In this document: positions 17,116 through 25,293 of the stretch, in pieces
Layout: each line of letters opens with the position of its first letter
Position numbering within the stretch: position 1 is the first letter of the stretch
From: Planctomycetota bacterium
GTDB taxonomy: Bacteria; Planctomycetota; UBA1135; UBA2386
Direction of reading: 5' to 3'
DNA length: 64,000 nucleotides
NCBI GenBank assembly: GCA_016716265.1
Contig: JADJWQ010000004.1
Coordinates: 185,233 to 249,232, forward strand
Notes under the pieces: generated by a model
What the model was told of the DNA's origin: nothing
Databases searched by the model: none
What the model saw: the letters and a program-made list of their open reading frames with translations, nothing else
Made by a program: the position numbers and the translations under genes

Positions 17116-17733
17116 TCAATCGGGCGCGGGGTGGACGGCAGGCTGGTCCACGCGCGTCCAGGGCTCGCCGGGGTAGATGCGCTCGAAGCGAGCTCCGACT
17201 CCCGCACCGAGGATGACGCGCAGCGTCGGATCGCGCTCGACGAGCGGGCCGAGCTGCATGACCGCGTGACCCTGCGGGGTGTCCAGGTCGCTCTCGTCGT
17301 CGCCGTCGGCGACCAGCCGCCACCCCGAGTCGACGCGCTGAGTCGGGGGATCACGGCGCGCGAGCACGCTGACCGCGCCCGGGGCCAGCAGCGCGCGCGT
17401 GCAGACGACGAGGCCCAGCGGATCGAAGTCGAGCGTCGCCGGCGCCACGGACGCGATCTCCTCGATGTGCTCGGCGGTGAACAGCACCGGCGTCTCGCGG
17501 TCGATGCCGCCGAGCCGGCGCGGCGGCTGCTGGACCAGCCCGACGTACGACGGTCCCGGAACGACGTGCGCCACCCGCACCCACAGGGACTCCTCGGCGA
17601 GCGACGGGTTCGTCTCCTCCGCCTCGACGAACCGGAGCCGCACCTGATCACCGGGGCGCAGCGCGACAGCGTGCTCGCGTAGCCCGGCGCGCGGGCGCGC
17701 GCCATGGCCCTTGCGTAGGTACCAGGGAGCCAT
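17116..17733 (-). CDS. DUF2314/DUF2185 (immunity-like) domain protein
   Basis: The protein has 205 residues from ATG 17733, which has GGAG 6 nt upstream. The first domain (about residues 25-105) resembles DUF2314: PGDQVRLRFVEAEETN, ESLWVRVAHVVPGPSYVGLV and DRETPVLFTAEHIEEI. The second (about residues 115-200) resembles DUF2185: LVVCTRALLAPGAVSVLARR, VDSGWRLVADGDDESD and the end DPTLRVILGAGVGARFER. Both families are found as immunity proteins of polymorphic toxins and as orphan cytoplasmic proteins. No toxin gene is adjacent, so an immunity role is not supported by context here. The family assignment is from remembered motif patterns. Confidence 0.65.
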   Translation of the reverse strand: MAPWYLRKGHGARPRAGLREHAVALRPGDQVRLRFVEAEETNPSLAEESLWVRVAHVVPGPSYVGLVQQPPRRLGGIDRETPVLFTAEHIEEIASVAPATLDFDPLGLVVCTRALLAPGAVSVLARRDPPTQRVDSGWRLVADGDDESDLDTPQGHAVMQLGPLVERDPTLRVILGAGVGARFERIYPGEPWTRVDQPAVHPAPD

Positions 17734-17973
17734 GCGATCTCCGGAAGGTGAGGGGCGGGCGGGGTTCCGCGCGGTCCGGGGGTAGATCGGCCATCCGGAG
17801 CGCGAACTTGCGCGGCCGTGCAACCTCGAGTACCGACGCCATAAAGCCCAGGCTCCCAACAGTTTGACGTCTAAGGGTGTTCCCTTGGCGGGGCGTCGGG
17901 CGCGGCCGCCCTGCGCTGGGCGCGCCGCCGCCGGGCTCGCACCGGCCTGGCGGGCCCGCCATCATCCGGCCCC
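17734..17973. other. Intergenic region with divergent starts
   Basis: These 240 bp separate the DUF2185 gene (minus) from the M28 peptidase (plus). The only hint of a promoter is CATCAT at 17960-17965, ending 8 nt before ATG 17974, in line with the near-leaderless arrangement seen elsewhere. No coding frame or repeat was seen. Confidence 0.3.
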
Positions 17974-19737
17974 ATGCTGACGCCTGCGCTCCGGGATCAC
18001 CTCCCCGCCCGTCTCGCCGCGCTGCTGCTGCTCGCGGCCCCCGCCGTCGCGCAGTCCGCGCCGGTCGCCGCGCCGCTCGCGCCGGTGCCCGCCGAGCTCG
18101 TCGACGCGATCCGCCGCGAGGGCCTCGAGCGCAGCCGCGTGATGGACTGGCAGGACCACCTGTGCAACGAGATCGGCGGCCGCCTGACGGGTTCCGACGG
18201 ATTCGACGAGGCCTGCCGCTGGGCGCGCGACCAGTTCGCCGAGATGGGGCTCGACGCGCGACTCGAGCCGTGGGCCGAATGGAAGGTGTGGTGGAACCGC
18301 GGCCAGTGGATGGGGCGGATGGTCGAGCCGGTCGAGCTCGAGTTCCAGGTGGCGACGCCGGCCTGGACCGCACCGACGAAGGGGCTCCAGCGCGCGCCGA
18401 TCGTCGCGATGCCGACCGACGCCGACCGCCTCGCCGCCGTGCGCGAGCGCGTCGCTGCCGGGGAGCGACTGTTCCTGTTCGGGCCGCGCCCCGGCGACTC
18501 CGGTGGCGGCGATGCCGGTGCCGCGGTGCGCGAGTGGATCGAGTCGGGAGCGATCGCGGGCACCGTGCAGTCCGCGAGCTCGACCGGCATGACCGATCGC
18601 CGCTATCCGAACCAGATCCGCGTGTTCGGCGACCGCACCGGCGCGCTGCGGGACTACGCCGCGCGTCCGCGCACGCCGCACATCATCGTTCGCGACGATC
18701 ATGCTGCCGCGATCGAGGCTCGGCTCGCGGCCGGCGAGAACGTGGTTGTGGAATTCGACATCCGCAATCGCTTCCGGGACGGGCCCGTCACGCTGAACAA
18801 CGTCGTGGCTGACCTGCGCGGGACGGAGCGCCCCGACGAGATGGTCGTCGTGTGCGGGCATCTCGATTCCTGGCACCAGGCGACCGGCGCGACCGACAAT
18901 GGCACCGGTGTGTGCTCGACGCTCGAGGCCGCCCGCATCCTCACGGCGGTGGGGGCGCGACCGCGGCGCACGATCCGCTTCATCCTGTGGGGTGGCGAGG
19001 AGCAGGGGCTGCTCGGCTCGCGCGCCTACGTGGTGAGGCACCGCACCGAGATGCACCGCGTGTCGGCGGTGTTCAATCACGACTCGGGCACCAATTGGGC
19101 ATACCGGCTGACCGTCACCGAGGCAATGCTACCGGCGCTCGAGTCGGTGTTCGCGCCGGTCGTCGCATTGCCGAGTCCGGATCCGAGCCACGACGGTCCG
19201 ACCTTCGAGCTGGGCGCCGCACCGCAGATGAGCCCCGCCGGCGGCGGCAGCGACCACGCGTCGTTCGCCGCGGTGGGTGTGCCGGCCTGGTCGTGGTCGC
19301 TGCGCGGCCAGCTCCCGTACGGCTACGGCTGGCACAGCCAGTGGGACACCTACGCGCTGGTCGTGCCGGAGTACCAGCGCCACAACGCGACGGTGTTCGC
19401 GCTGGCGGCCCTCGGCGTGGCGAATCTCGATGGGCTGCTGTCGCGCGACGGCGTGCTGCGGCGCGATCCGCGCGACAAGGGCGACGCGACGCTGCAGATC
19501 GAGGCCTTCTTCGGTGTCGAGCTGGACGCCGACCTCGCGCTGACGGCCGTCGACGCGGCTGGCATCGCCGGTCGGGGCGGGGCGCGCGTGGGCGACCGGA
19601 TCGTCAGCTTCTTCGGCGAGCCGGTCGACAGCGCGGTCGACATGGCGCGCGTGCTCCGCGATCACGCCGCGGCGACGCGGGTCGAATTCGCGGTGCGGCG
19701 CGGCGGCGCCGGCCTCGAGTTCGAGGTGGAGCGCTGA
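17974..19737 (+). CDS. Secreted M28-family zinc peptidase with C-terminal PDZ domain
   Basis: The protein has 587 residues. A signal peptide precedes the mature protein (LPARLAALLLLAAPAVAQS). The M28 metallopeptidase core is complete. It has first ligands in CGHLDSWHQATGATDNGTG (His, bridging Asp), the catalytic pair in GGEEQGLLGS, an Asp in VFNHDSGTN and a last His in GGGSDHASFAAVGVPAW. A PA-type insert lies between about residues 120 and 260, as in aminopeptidase/carboxypeptidase Q relatives. The final 85 residues are a PDZ-like domain (AGIAGRGGARVGDRIVSFFG followed by VDMARVLRDH). PDZ fusion to M28 is known in bacterial secreted peptidases. It probably acts as an extracytoplasmic aminopeptidase or dipeptidase. 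It is monocistronic, with a GNAT gene 94 nt downstream. Confidence 0.9.
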   Translation: MLTPALRDHLPARLAALLLLAAPAVAQSAPVAAPLAPVPAELVDAIRREGLERSRVMDWQDHLCNEIGGRLTGSDGFDEACRWARDQFAEMGLDARLEPWAEWKVWWNRGQWMGRMVEPVELEFQVATPAWTAPTKGLQRAPIVAMPTDADRLAAVRERVAAGERLFLFGPRPGDSGGGDAGAAVREWIESGAIAGTVQSASSTGMTDRRYPNQIRVFGDRTGALRDYAARPRTPHIIVRDDHAAAIEARLAAGENVVVEFDIRNRFRDGPVTLNNVVADLRGTERPDEMVVVCGHLDSWHQATGATDNGTGVCSTLEAARILTAVGARPRRTIRFILWGGEEQGLLGSRAYVVRHRTEMHRVSAVFNHDSGTNWAYRLTVTEAMLPALESVFAPVVALPSPDPSHDGPTFELGAAPQMSPAGGGSDHASFAAVGVPAWSWSLRGQLPYGYGWHSQWDTYALVVPEYQRHNATVFALAALGVANLDGLLSRDGVLRRDPRDKGDATLQIEAFFGVELDADLALTAVDAAGIAGRGGARVGDRIVSFFGEPVDSAVDMARVLRDHAAATRVEFAVRRGGAGLEFEVER

Positions 19738-19831
19738 CGGTGGGGGGGCGGCCGCAGGGAGTGGATTCGGTGGGCGCCGATCGTCGACACTCCCGTCGGG
19801 GCCCGGCCGAACGCCGCCCCAGGAGCCTGGC

Positions 19832-20356
19832 GTGAGCGACGACAGCAGCCGGATCGAACTCGTCCCAGCGACCGAGGAATCCCTCGAAGCGGCACTCGGC
19901 GGTCGCGGTTCGCTCGCCCACGCGCTGCAGGCGCAGGTGCCGGGCGACTGGCCGCCGACGCAGTACACCGCCCGGCTCGTGAACCGCTCGCTCGAGATCG
20001 TCCGCCGCGGTGGGGCGGCCGCAGCGTTCCACCTGCACTTCCTGGTGGTCGATGGGCACGCGCATTCACCGCGGACCGTCGCCGGCGTCGCGGGCTTCAA
20101 CGGTCCGCCGCTGCCCGACGGGACGTTGGAGATCGGCTACGCGATCGTCGACTCGATGCAGCGCCAGGGGCTCGCGCGCCAGGCGGTCGGTCTGCTCGTC
20201 GAGCGCGCCCGCGCGCTGCCGGGCGTGCGGTGCGTGATCGCCTACGCGCTGCGCGACGTCGAGAGCTCGCTGCACGTGCTCGAGCGCAACGGCTTCGTGC
20301 AGACCGGCGCGGGTCCGGACCCCGGCGTCCTGCGCTTCGCTCTCGAGCTGGCCTGA
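19832..20356 (+). CDS. GNAT-family N-acetyltransferase
   Basis: The protein has 174 residues from GTG 19832, with AGGAG about 6 nt upstream. The acetyl-CoA site is seen in LEIGYAIVDSMQRQGLARQAVGLLVERA, with the Q-x-x-G-L-A turn. The end of the fold is SSLHVLERNGFVQTGAGPDP. It resembles the RimJ/RimL-type branch that has an N-terminal VPATEESLEAAL segment. The substrate is unknown. It is convergent with the mutarotase at 20375. Confidence 0.8.
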   Translation: MSDDSSRIELVPATEESLEAALGGRGSLAHALQAQVPGDWPPTQYTARLVNRSLEIVRRGGAAAAFHLHFLVVDGHAHSPRTVAGVAGFNGPPLPDGTLEIGYAIVDSMQRQGLARQAVGLLVERARALPGVRCVIAYALRDVESSLHVLERNGFVQTGAGPDPGVLRFALELA

Positions 20357-20374
20357 CTCCTCGCGCGGCGCGCG

Positions 20375-21286
20375 TCAGGCGCGCGCGAGACGGATCCGCG
20401 TGACGGCCTCGGCCCGCTCGCCGGGGGCGAGCTGCAGGCGCTGCGCACCGAGCCAGCCGGTCTCGAGGCAGACGAACCGTCGCCACTCGTCGTTGCCGAG
20501 GTCGGGCAGCCGGCGCGCCTTCGCGACGTGCGGGTTCCACACGACCTTCGACGGCGCGCCGTGCGTCTCGACGACGATGCCGCGGCCCAGCGCCGGATCG
20601 ACGAGGAGCACGGGCCCCGGTGCGTCGGCGTAGCTGCGGTCGAGCTCGCCCGCGACGCGCAGCGGCTCGCGGGCGTCGATCGCGACGCGGCCCTGCAGTT
20701 GGTCGCGGAACGGGCGACCCGCGAGGCCGTGGACCTCGCAGCGCGCGGCGTCGCCGACCTGCAGGTAGGTGTGCAGCATGGCGTCCGCAGCCAGCGGGCG
20801 GATGCCGCGGTTCTCGACGCACAGTCCGAGCTCGAGCGCGTCGGTGACGCGCATGCGGAGCGTCAGCCGGAAGGCGTGTGGCCACTGGCGGAGCGTGTCT
20901 GCGTCGTCGGTCAGCTCGAGGCGCAGCTCGGCGCCGTGGCGGTCGGCACGGCCGCCGACCGGCACGAACGGGCGCCGCCGCGCGAAGCCGTGCGCCGGCA
21001 GCGCGGGGTCGCGCGGGTGTGGACCGAACCACGGGAACACGATCGGCACGCCGCCGCGGATCGGCTCGCCCCGTGCGAAGCGGCTGCGCGCACTCAGGAA
21101 CAGCACCGGCGCGGCGCCATCGGGCGGTGTCCATTGCAGCACGTGTGCGCCGTGCGCCGCGACGTCGACGCGGCCGGCGGGGCCGTTCAGCCGCAGTGCG
21201 GCGATACCGGCCGGGCCGGCAATGCTCTCGATCGCGTCGGGCAGCAGCGCCGCGCGGCGCAGGAAGTCGCGGTCGGGGTCGTTCAT
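20375..21286 (-). CDS. D-hexose-6-phosphate mutarotase (YeaD-like aldose-1-epimerase family)
   Basis: The protein has 303 residues from ATG 21286. Family motifs are visible: HGAHVLQWTPPDGAAPVLFLS, IRGGVPIVFPWFGPHP and PAHGFARRRPF (the His-Gly-x-Ala-Arg that holds the first catalytic His). Later motifs are LHTYLQVGD (second His) and VVWNPHVAKARRLPDLGNDEW followed by FVCLETG with the catalytic Glu. These match the YeaD group acting on glucose-6-phosphate anomers in the cytoplasm. Length is normal. The gene is divergent from the DUF2868 gene. Confidence 0.9.
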   Translation of the reverse strand: MNDPDRDFLRRAALLPDAIESIAGPAGIAALRLNGPAGRVDVAAHGAHVLQWTPPDGAAPVLFLSARSRFARGEPIRGGVPIVFPWFGPHPRDPALPAHGFARRRPFVPVGGRADRHGAELRLELTDDADTLRQWPHAFRLTLRMRVTDALELGLCVENRGIRPLAADAMLHTYLQVGDAARCEVHGLAGRPFRDQLQGRVAIDAREPLRVAGELDRSYADAPGPVLLVDPALGRGIVVETHGAPSKVVWNPHVAKARRLPDLGNDEWRRFVCLETGWLGAQRLQLAPGERAEAVTRIRLARA

Positions 21287-21373
21287 GGTGCCGGCGGAGT
21301 GGCGCTGGCGGTCGGGCCGGCTACCATCGTTGCCCCGGCCATCGTCCGGCCTGTCCGAGCCGAGTCCAGCCCG

Positions 21374-22963
21374 TTGCGCGTCGCCGATCTCGTCGATCTG
21401 GAGTGGTTGCTCCGCGACCGCGGTGAGGAGCGGGGCCCGGGTTCCGACGCGGACGGTCCCGCGGGCGAGGGGCGGGCAGACGCGCGGCGTGCGGAGATCG
21501 AGCGCGGCCGCGACGCGGTGCGCCGCGCGCTCGAGGACGCCGGCGTGCCGGCCGGCGAAGCGCGCGCCCGCGTCGCCGGCGACCGCGCGCTGCGCGAGTC
21601 GCTGCTGACGGCATGGGTCGGCGCCGAGCGCATCGAGCGGTCCGGCGACCTGCCGGGCGAGCGCGTCGAGAGTGCGCTGTCGCTGCTGCGCCTCGGCTTC
21701 GTCGTGCTCGGCCTGTGCGTCGGCACCGGCGCCGCGTCGGCGCTGCTCGCCTACGACGGGTCGACGCCGGTCAACGTGCTGTGGTTCGTCGCCATCCTGT
21801 TCGGGCTGCAGATCGTGTCGCTGGTGCTGTCGTTCCTCGTCGCGCCGCTCCTCGGCAGGCTGCGCTCGCCCGGGGGCAGCGGCGGGCTGCTCCAGTCGGG
21901 ATTGCGCTCGCTGGTGCGCCGGCTGCTCGGCGGGCGCGGACGCAAGCTCGCGGCGATCGCCAGCGCGATGCGCACCCGCAACCGGCTCTACGCGACGATC
22001 GAGCGCTGGACCCTGTTCGCGATCTGGCAGCGCTTCGGCGTGGCGCTCAACGTCGGCGCGCTCACCACCTGCCTGTTCCTGGTGACGTTCTCGGACCTCG
22101 TGTTCGGTTGGTCGACGACGCTGCAGCTCGACTCGCGCGACGTGCACGCCATCGTCAGCGGCATGGCCATGCCGTGGGCCTGGCTCGGCGACGCGTTCGT
22201 GCCGAGCGAGGCGATCGTCGCCGCGAGCCGGTGGTCGCGGATGGACGGGGCATTCGTCGGTGGCGTCGCCGATGCATCGACGCTCGCCTCGCAATGGTGG
22301 CGCTTCCTGGTCGCCGGGCTGTGCTGCTACGGGTTCGTGCCGCGCTCGCTCGCATTGTGGTACGGCGCCCACCAGGCGCGCCGCGGCCTGCGCGCGTTGC
22401 GTCTGGACCACGCGGCGGTCGAGCAGGCGTTCGACGCGTTGCTGCCGATCGGCGCAGGCTGGGACGCGCCGGCGCCCGACGCCGTGCGCGGGCCGGCGCC
22501 GGCGGGGAGCGGACGGCCCGCCGGCCCGGTCGAGGTCGCGGCCGGCGTCCCGACCGCGGTCGTGTGCTGGGGGAGCGTCGCGCGGGCCGGCCAGGCGGTC
22601 GTCGACGCGGTCGCGGCGCGGTTCGGACTCGCCGTCGCCGCGCGGGTCGACGCCGGGGGTGCCGAGCTCGACGGCGACGAGCGGGCGCTCGCGGTCGTGC
22701 GGTCGGCCGGCGCCGAGCGCGCGCTGCTGCTGCTCGACGCCGGGCAGCAGCCGACCAAGGACGCGCTGCGGTTCGTCGGTGCGCTGCGGACGGCGCTCGG
22801 TGACAACGTCGGGATCGCGGTGCTCCTGGTCGAGCGCGGCGCCGGCGGGCAGCTCGCGGACGCCGATGCCGACGAGCGCGCCGCGTGGCGACGCTCGCTG
22901 ACGACCCTCGACGACGCCTGGGTCGGCGTCGCGACGCTCGTGCCCGGAGGTGGTGCCGCATGA
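21374..22963 (+). CDS. DUF2868 membrane protein, partner of a GTPase
   Basis: The protein has about 529 residues if TTG 21374 is used; a GTG at 21299 is in frame but lies upstream of a possible -10 (TACCAT, 21322-21327). It starts LRVADLVDLEWLLRDRG. Membrane segments occur at about residues 115-135 (LRLGFVVLGLCVGTGAASALLA), 145-170 (NVLWFVAILFGLQIVSLVLS), 240-260 (VALNVGALTTCLFLVTFSDL) and 320-340. The C-terminal 170 residues form a soluble alpha/beta domain (VPTAVVCWGSVARAGQAVVD, GAERALLLLDAGQQPTKDAL). DUF2868 genes are known next to a DUF3482 GTPase, and here the GTPase start overlaps this stop by 4 nt. The function of the pair is unresolved. Confidence 0.8.
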   Translation: MRVADLVDLEWLLRDRGEERGPGSDADGPAGEGRADARRAEIERGRDAVRRALEDAGVPAGEARARVAGDRALRESLLTAWVGAERIERSGDLPGERVESALSLLRLGFVVLGLCVGTGAASALLAYDGSTPVNVLWFVAILFGLQIVSLVLSFLVAPLLGRLRSPGGSGGLLQSGLRSLVRRLLGGRGRKLAAIASAMRTRNRLYATIERWTLFAIWQRFGVALNVGALTTCLFLVTFSDLVFGWSTTLQLDSRDVHAIVSGMAMPWAWLGDAFVPSEAIVAASRWSRMDGAFVGGVADASTLASQWWRFLVAGLCCYGFVPRSLALWYGAHQARRGLRALRLDHAAVEQAFDALLPIGAGWDAPAPDAVRGPAPAGSGRPAGPVEVAAGVPTAVVCWGSVARAGQAVVDAVAARFGLAVAARVDAGGAELDGDERALAVVRSAGAERALLLLDAGQQPTKDALRFVGALRTALGDNVGIAVLLVERGAGGQLADADADERAAWRRSLTTLDDAWVGVATLVPGGGAA

Positions 22964-24375
22964 CCTCGTCCGTGCCGGTGTTCGTCGTCGTCGGCAATGT
23001 CAATCAGGGCAAGTCGTCGGTCGTCGCCGCGCTGTCCGAGAACTCGACCGTGCCGATCGACAGCTACCCGGGCACGACGATCCGCAGCGGCACCTACGTG
23101 TTCCGCGTCGGCGACCGCGAGCTGTTCCGCATGATCGATACGCCGGGCTTCCAGGAGCCCCGGCGCGTGCTCGAGTGGCTACGCAACCGCGCGAGCCACT
23201 CCGGCGAGCGGAGTGCGGCGGTGCGAGCGTTCGTCGCCGAGCACGAGCGCGAGGCCGAGTTCCGCGACGAGGTCGAGCTGCTGCGGCCGATCCTCGACGG
23301 GGCCGGCATCCTCTACGTCGTCGATGCGTCGGCGCGCTTCCAGCCCGCCAACGAAGCGGAGATGGAGGTGCTGCGCTGGACCGGCCAGCCCGGCATGGCG
23401 CTGCTCAATCGCACCCGTGACCGCGACCACGCCGACGAATGGCGGCCGGTGCTCAACCAGTTCTTCAACATCGTGCGCAGCTTCGATGCGCACGGCGCGC
23501 GCTTCGCCGACCGCGTCGCACTGCTCCGCGGCTTCCGCGAGATCCGACCCGAGTGGGCCGAGCCGATCGACGTCGCCGTCGCCGCAATGGAGCAGGAGTG
23601 GGCCGACCGGCAGCGGCGCGCGGCGCGACTGGTCGCCGATCTGATGATCGACGCGCTCGGGCATGTCGAACGCCGGCGCATCGACGCGGGTGACGACGAA
23701 TCGTCGATCCGCGCCGAGCTGCTCGAGCGGCTGCGCAAGCGGTTGCGCGAGGTCGAGGCGAAGGCGCGGACGGCGGTCGAGGAGCTGTACCGACACCGCC
23801 CGCTCGACCGCGCCGACGAGGTGCTCGATCTGCTCGACACCGATCTGTTCTCCGAGCAGGCCTGGCGGCTGTTCGGGCTGACCCGCGCGCAGCTCGCGAA
23901 GCAGGGCGCGATCGCGGGCTTCGTGACCGGCGGGGCGGTCGACGCCGCGATGGGCGGTTGGAGCTTCCTGACCGGCGCGATGATCGGCACTGCGACCGGT
24001 GCGGCCGCCGGCTGGTTCGGCGGGCAGACGCTCGCGCGGACCTGGGGTTCGACCAGCAAGATCGCCCGGCGCCTGTTCCCGGACGTCGCCGGGCGCTTCG
24101 TCGGGATCGGACCGGTGACCAGCTCGCGCTTCGCGTGGGTGCTGCTCGACCGCGCGCTGGTGCACCTGCGCGCGGTCATGGAGCGCAGCCACGCGCGGCA
24201 GGACGCGCTCGCCGGCGGGCGCGCCGGCGTCGCCGGCGACCTCGAGCCCGAGCTGCGCAAGGCGATCGACAAGCAGCTCCAGGAGATCGTCCGGCGCACC
24301 GCGGCCGGGCGCGACGTCGACGAGCTGCGGCCGAAGCTCGCGGTCGCGCTGCTGCAGCCGATCGACGGCTGGTGA
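22960..24375 (+). CDS. DUF3482 GTPase
   Basis: The protein has 471 residues from ATG 22960, overlapping the DUF2868 stop (ATGA). The G1 loop is VVGNVNQGKSSVVAAL, G2 lies in DSYPGTTIRSGTY and G3 is MIDTPGFQEPRR. A G4-like LLNRTRDRDHADEW replaces the usual NKxD, as in related dynamin-like or Era-like families with divergent G4. After a helical middle part there is a glycine-rich hydrophobic stretch (QGAIAGFVTGGAVDAAMGGWS and GAMIGTATGAAAGWFGG, about residues 310-355) that may insert in or touch the membrane. This is the DUF3482 part. It probably works with the DUF2868 membrane protein at the inner membrane. The role is unknown. Confidence 0.85.
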   Translation: MTSSVPVFVVVGNVNQGKSSVVAALSENSTVPIDSYPGTTIRSGTYVFRVGDRELFRMIDTPGFQEPRRVLEWLRNRASHSGERSAAVRAFVAEHEREAEFRDEVELLRPILDGAGILYVVDASARFQPANEAEMEVLRWTGQPGMALLNRTRDRDHADEWRPVLNQFFNIVRSFDAHGARFADRVALLRGFREIRPEWAEPIDVAVAAMEQEWADRQRRAARLVADLMIDALGHVERRRIDAGDDESSIRAELLERLRKRLREVEAKARTAVEELYRHRPLDRADEVLDLLDTDLFSEQAWRLFGLTRAQLAKQGAIAGFVTGGAVDAAMGGWSFLTGAMIGTATGAAAGWFGGQTLARTWGSTSKIARRLFPDVAGRFVGIGPVTSSRFAWVLLDRALVHLRAVMERSHARQDALAGGRAGVAGDLEPELRKAIDKQLQEIVRRTAAGRDVDELRPKLAVALLQPIDGW

Positions 24376-24394
24376 GCCCGCGCGCACCGCCGCG

Positions 24395-24400
24395 TAGCAT
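24395..24400 (+). promoter_or_regulatory. Candidate -10 element (TAGCAT)
   Basis: TAGCAT ends 9 nt before ATG 24410 of the methyltransferase gene, with no Shine-Dalgarno sequence between. It fits the near-leaderless pattern. Confidence 0.4.
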
Positions 24401-24409
24401 CCGGATCGG

Positions 24410-25237
24410 ATGGACGCCCCCCGCAAGACCTCGGGCTACCTGCACGGCTACACCCGTGAGGAGCAGGATCGGCTGATGCGCCAGGCTCGGCAGCTCGAGC
24501 CGGCGATCCACGACCGGTTGCCGTTCCGCCGCGCGCGCAACCTGCTGGAGGTCGGCTGCGGCGTCGGTGCGCAGACCAGCATCCTGCTGCGCTACTTCCC
24601 CGAGCTGCACGTCACCGGGTTCGACCGCTCGGCCGACAACCTCGAGCGCGCGCGCGACAACCTGTCGCGCTGTGCGTGGGCGACCGGCCGCTTCGACCTC
24701 GTCGAGGGTGACGCCGGCACGCTGCCGTTCGAGGCGAGCAGCTTCGATGGCGCGTTCCTGTGCTGGATCCTCGAGCATGTCGACGACCCGATGCGCGTGC
24801 TGTCGGAGGTCCGGCGCGTGCTGCGCACCGGTGCGCCGATCGTCGCCAACGAGGTGCTGAACGCGACGTTCTTCATCGACCCGTACAGCCCGTGCACGCT
24901 CGACTTCTGGCGCGCGTTCAACGACCACCAGTACGACCTCGGCGGCGATCCGTTCGTCGGCGCCAAGCTCGGCAATCTGCTGCAGGCGGTCGGCTATCGC
25001 GACGTCACGACCGAGGTGAAGACGTTCCACCTCGACAATCGTGCGCCGGGCGATCGCGCCGAGTTCCTCGCCTATTGGACCGACCTGCTTCTGAGCGCGG
25101 CACCCGGTCTGCTCGACGCGAAGCGGATCGCCGCCGAGACCGTCGACGGCATGAAGACCGAGCTGGCCCGCGTCGGCCGCGACCCCAATGCCGTCTTCTT
25201 CTACTCGTTCGTGCAGGCCCGCGCGCGCGTGTGGTGA
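24410..25237 (+). CDS. Class I SAM-dependent methyltransferase
   Basis: The protein has 275 residues. The SAM-binding motif I is LLEVGCGVGAQTSILLRYFP. Motif II acidic residue lies in VTGFDRSADNLERARDNL, motif III in LVEGDAGTLPFEASSFDGAFLCWILEHVDDP and the post-motif in VLRTGAPIVANEV. This is the Methyltransf_11/25-type Rossmann fold of the cytoplasm. The substrate cannot be told. The next gene (25294) is separated by a short regulatory-looking gap, so the two are not clearly co-transcribed. Confidence 0.88.
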   Translation: MDAPRKTSGYLHGYTREEQDRLMRQARQLEPAIHDRLPFRRARNLLEVGCGVGAQTSILLRYFPELHVTGFDRSADNLERARDNLSRCAWATGRFDLVEGDAGTLPFEASSFDGAFLCWILEHVDDPMRVLSEVRRVLRTGAPIVANEVLNATFFIDPYSPCTLDFWRAFNDHQYDLGGDPFVGAKLGNLLQAVGYRDVTTEVKTFHLDNRAPGDRAEFLAYWTDLLLSAAPGLLDAKRIAAETVDGMKTELARVGRDPNAVFFYSFVQARARVW

Positions 25238-25267
25238 CCCCGCCGGGCGAAGGCGCCTGATGTAAAA

Positions 25268-25285
25268 ATCGTACGCGGTACGGAT
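25268..25285 (+). promoter_or_regulatory. Small inverted repeat overlapping a possible promoter
   Basis: CGTAC-GCG-GTACG is a perfect 5-bp-arm inverted repeat just after a short A run (TGTAAAAATC). It ends 8-9 nt before ATG 25294. It could be an operator over the -10 region of the downstream gene. The A-rich patch is unusual for this sequence. Confidence 0.3.
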
Positions 25286-25293
25286 CGGAAGTC

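Noticed and set aside
17116..17733. Toxin-immunity locus based on the DUF2185 domain
   Set aside because: No toxin, Rhs, or secretion gene lies nearby, so the domain alone does not justify calling a toxin system.
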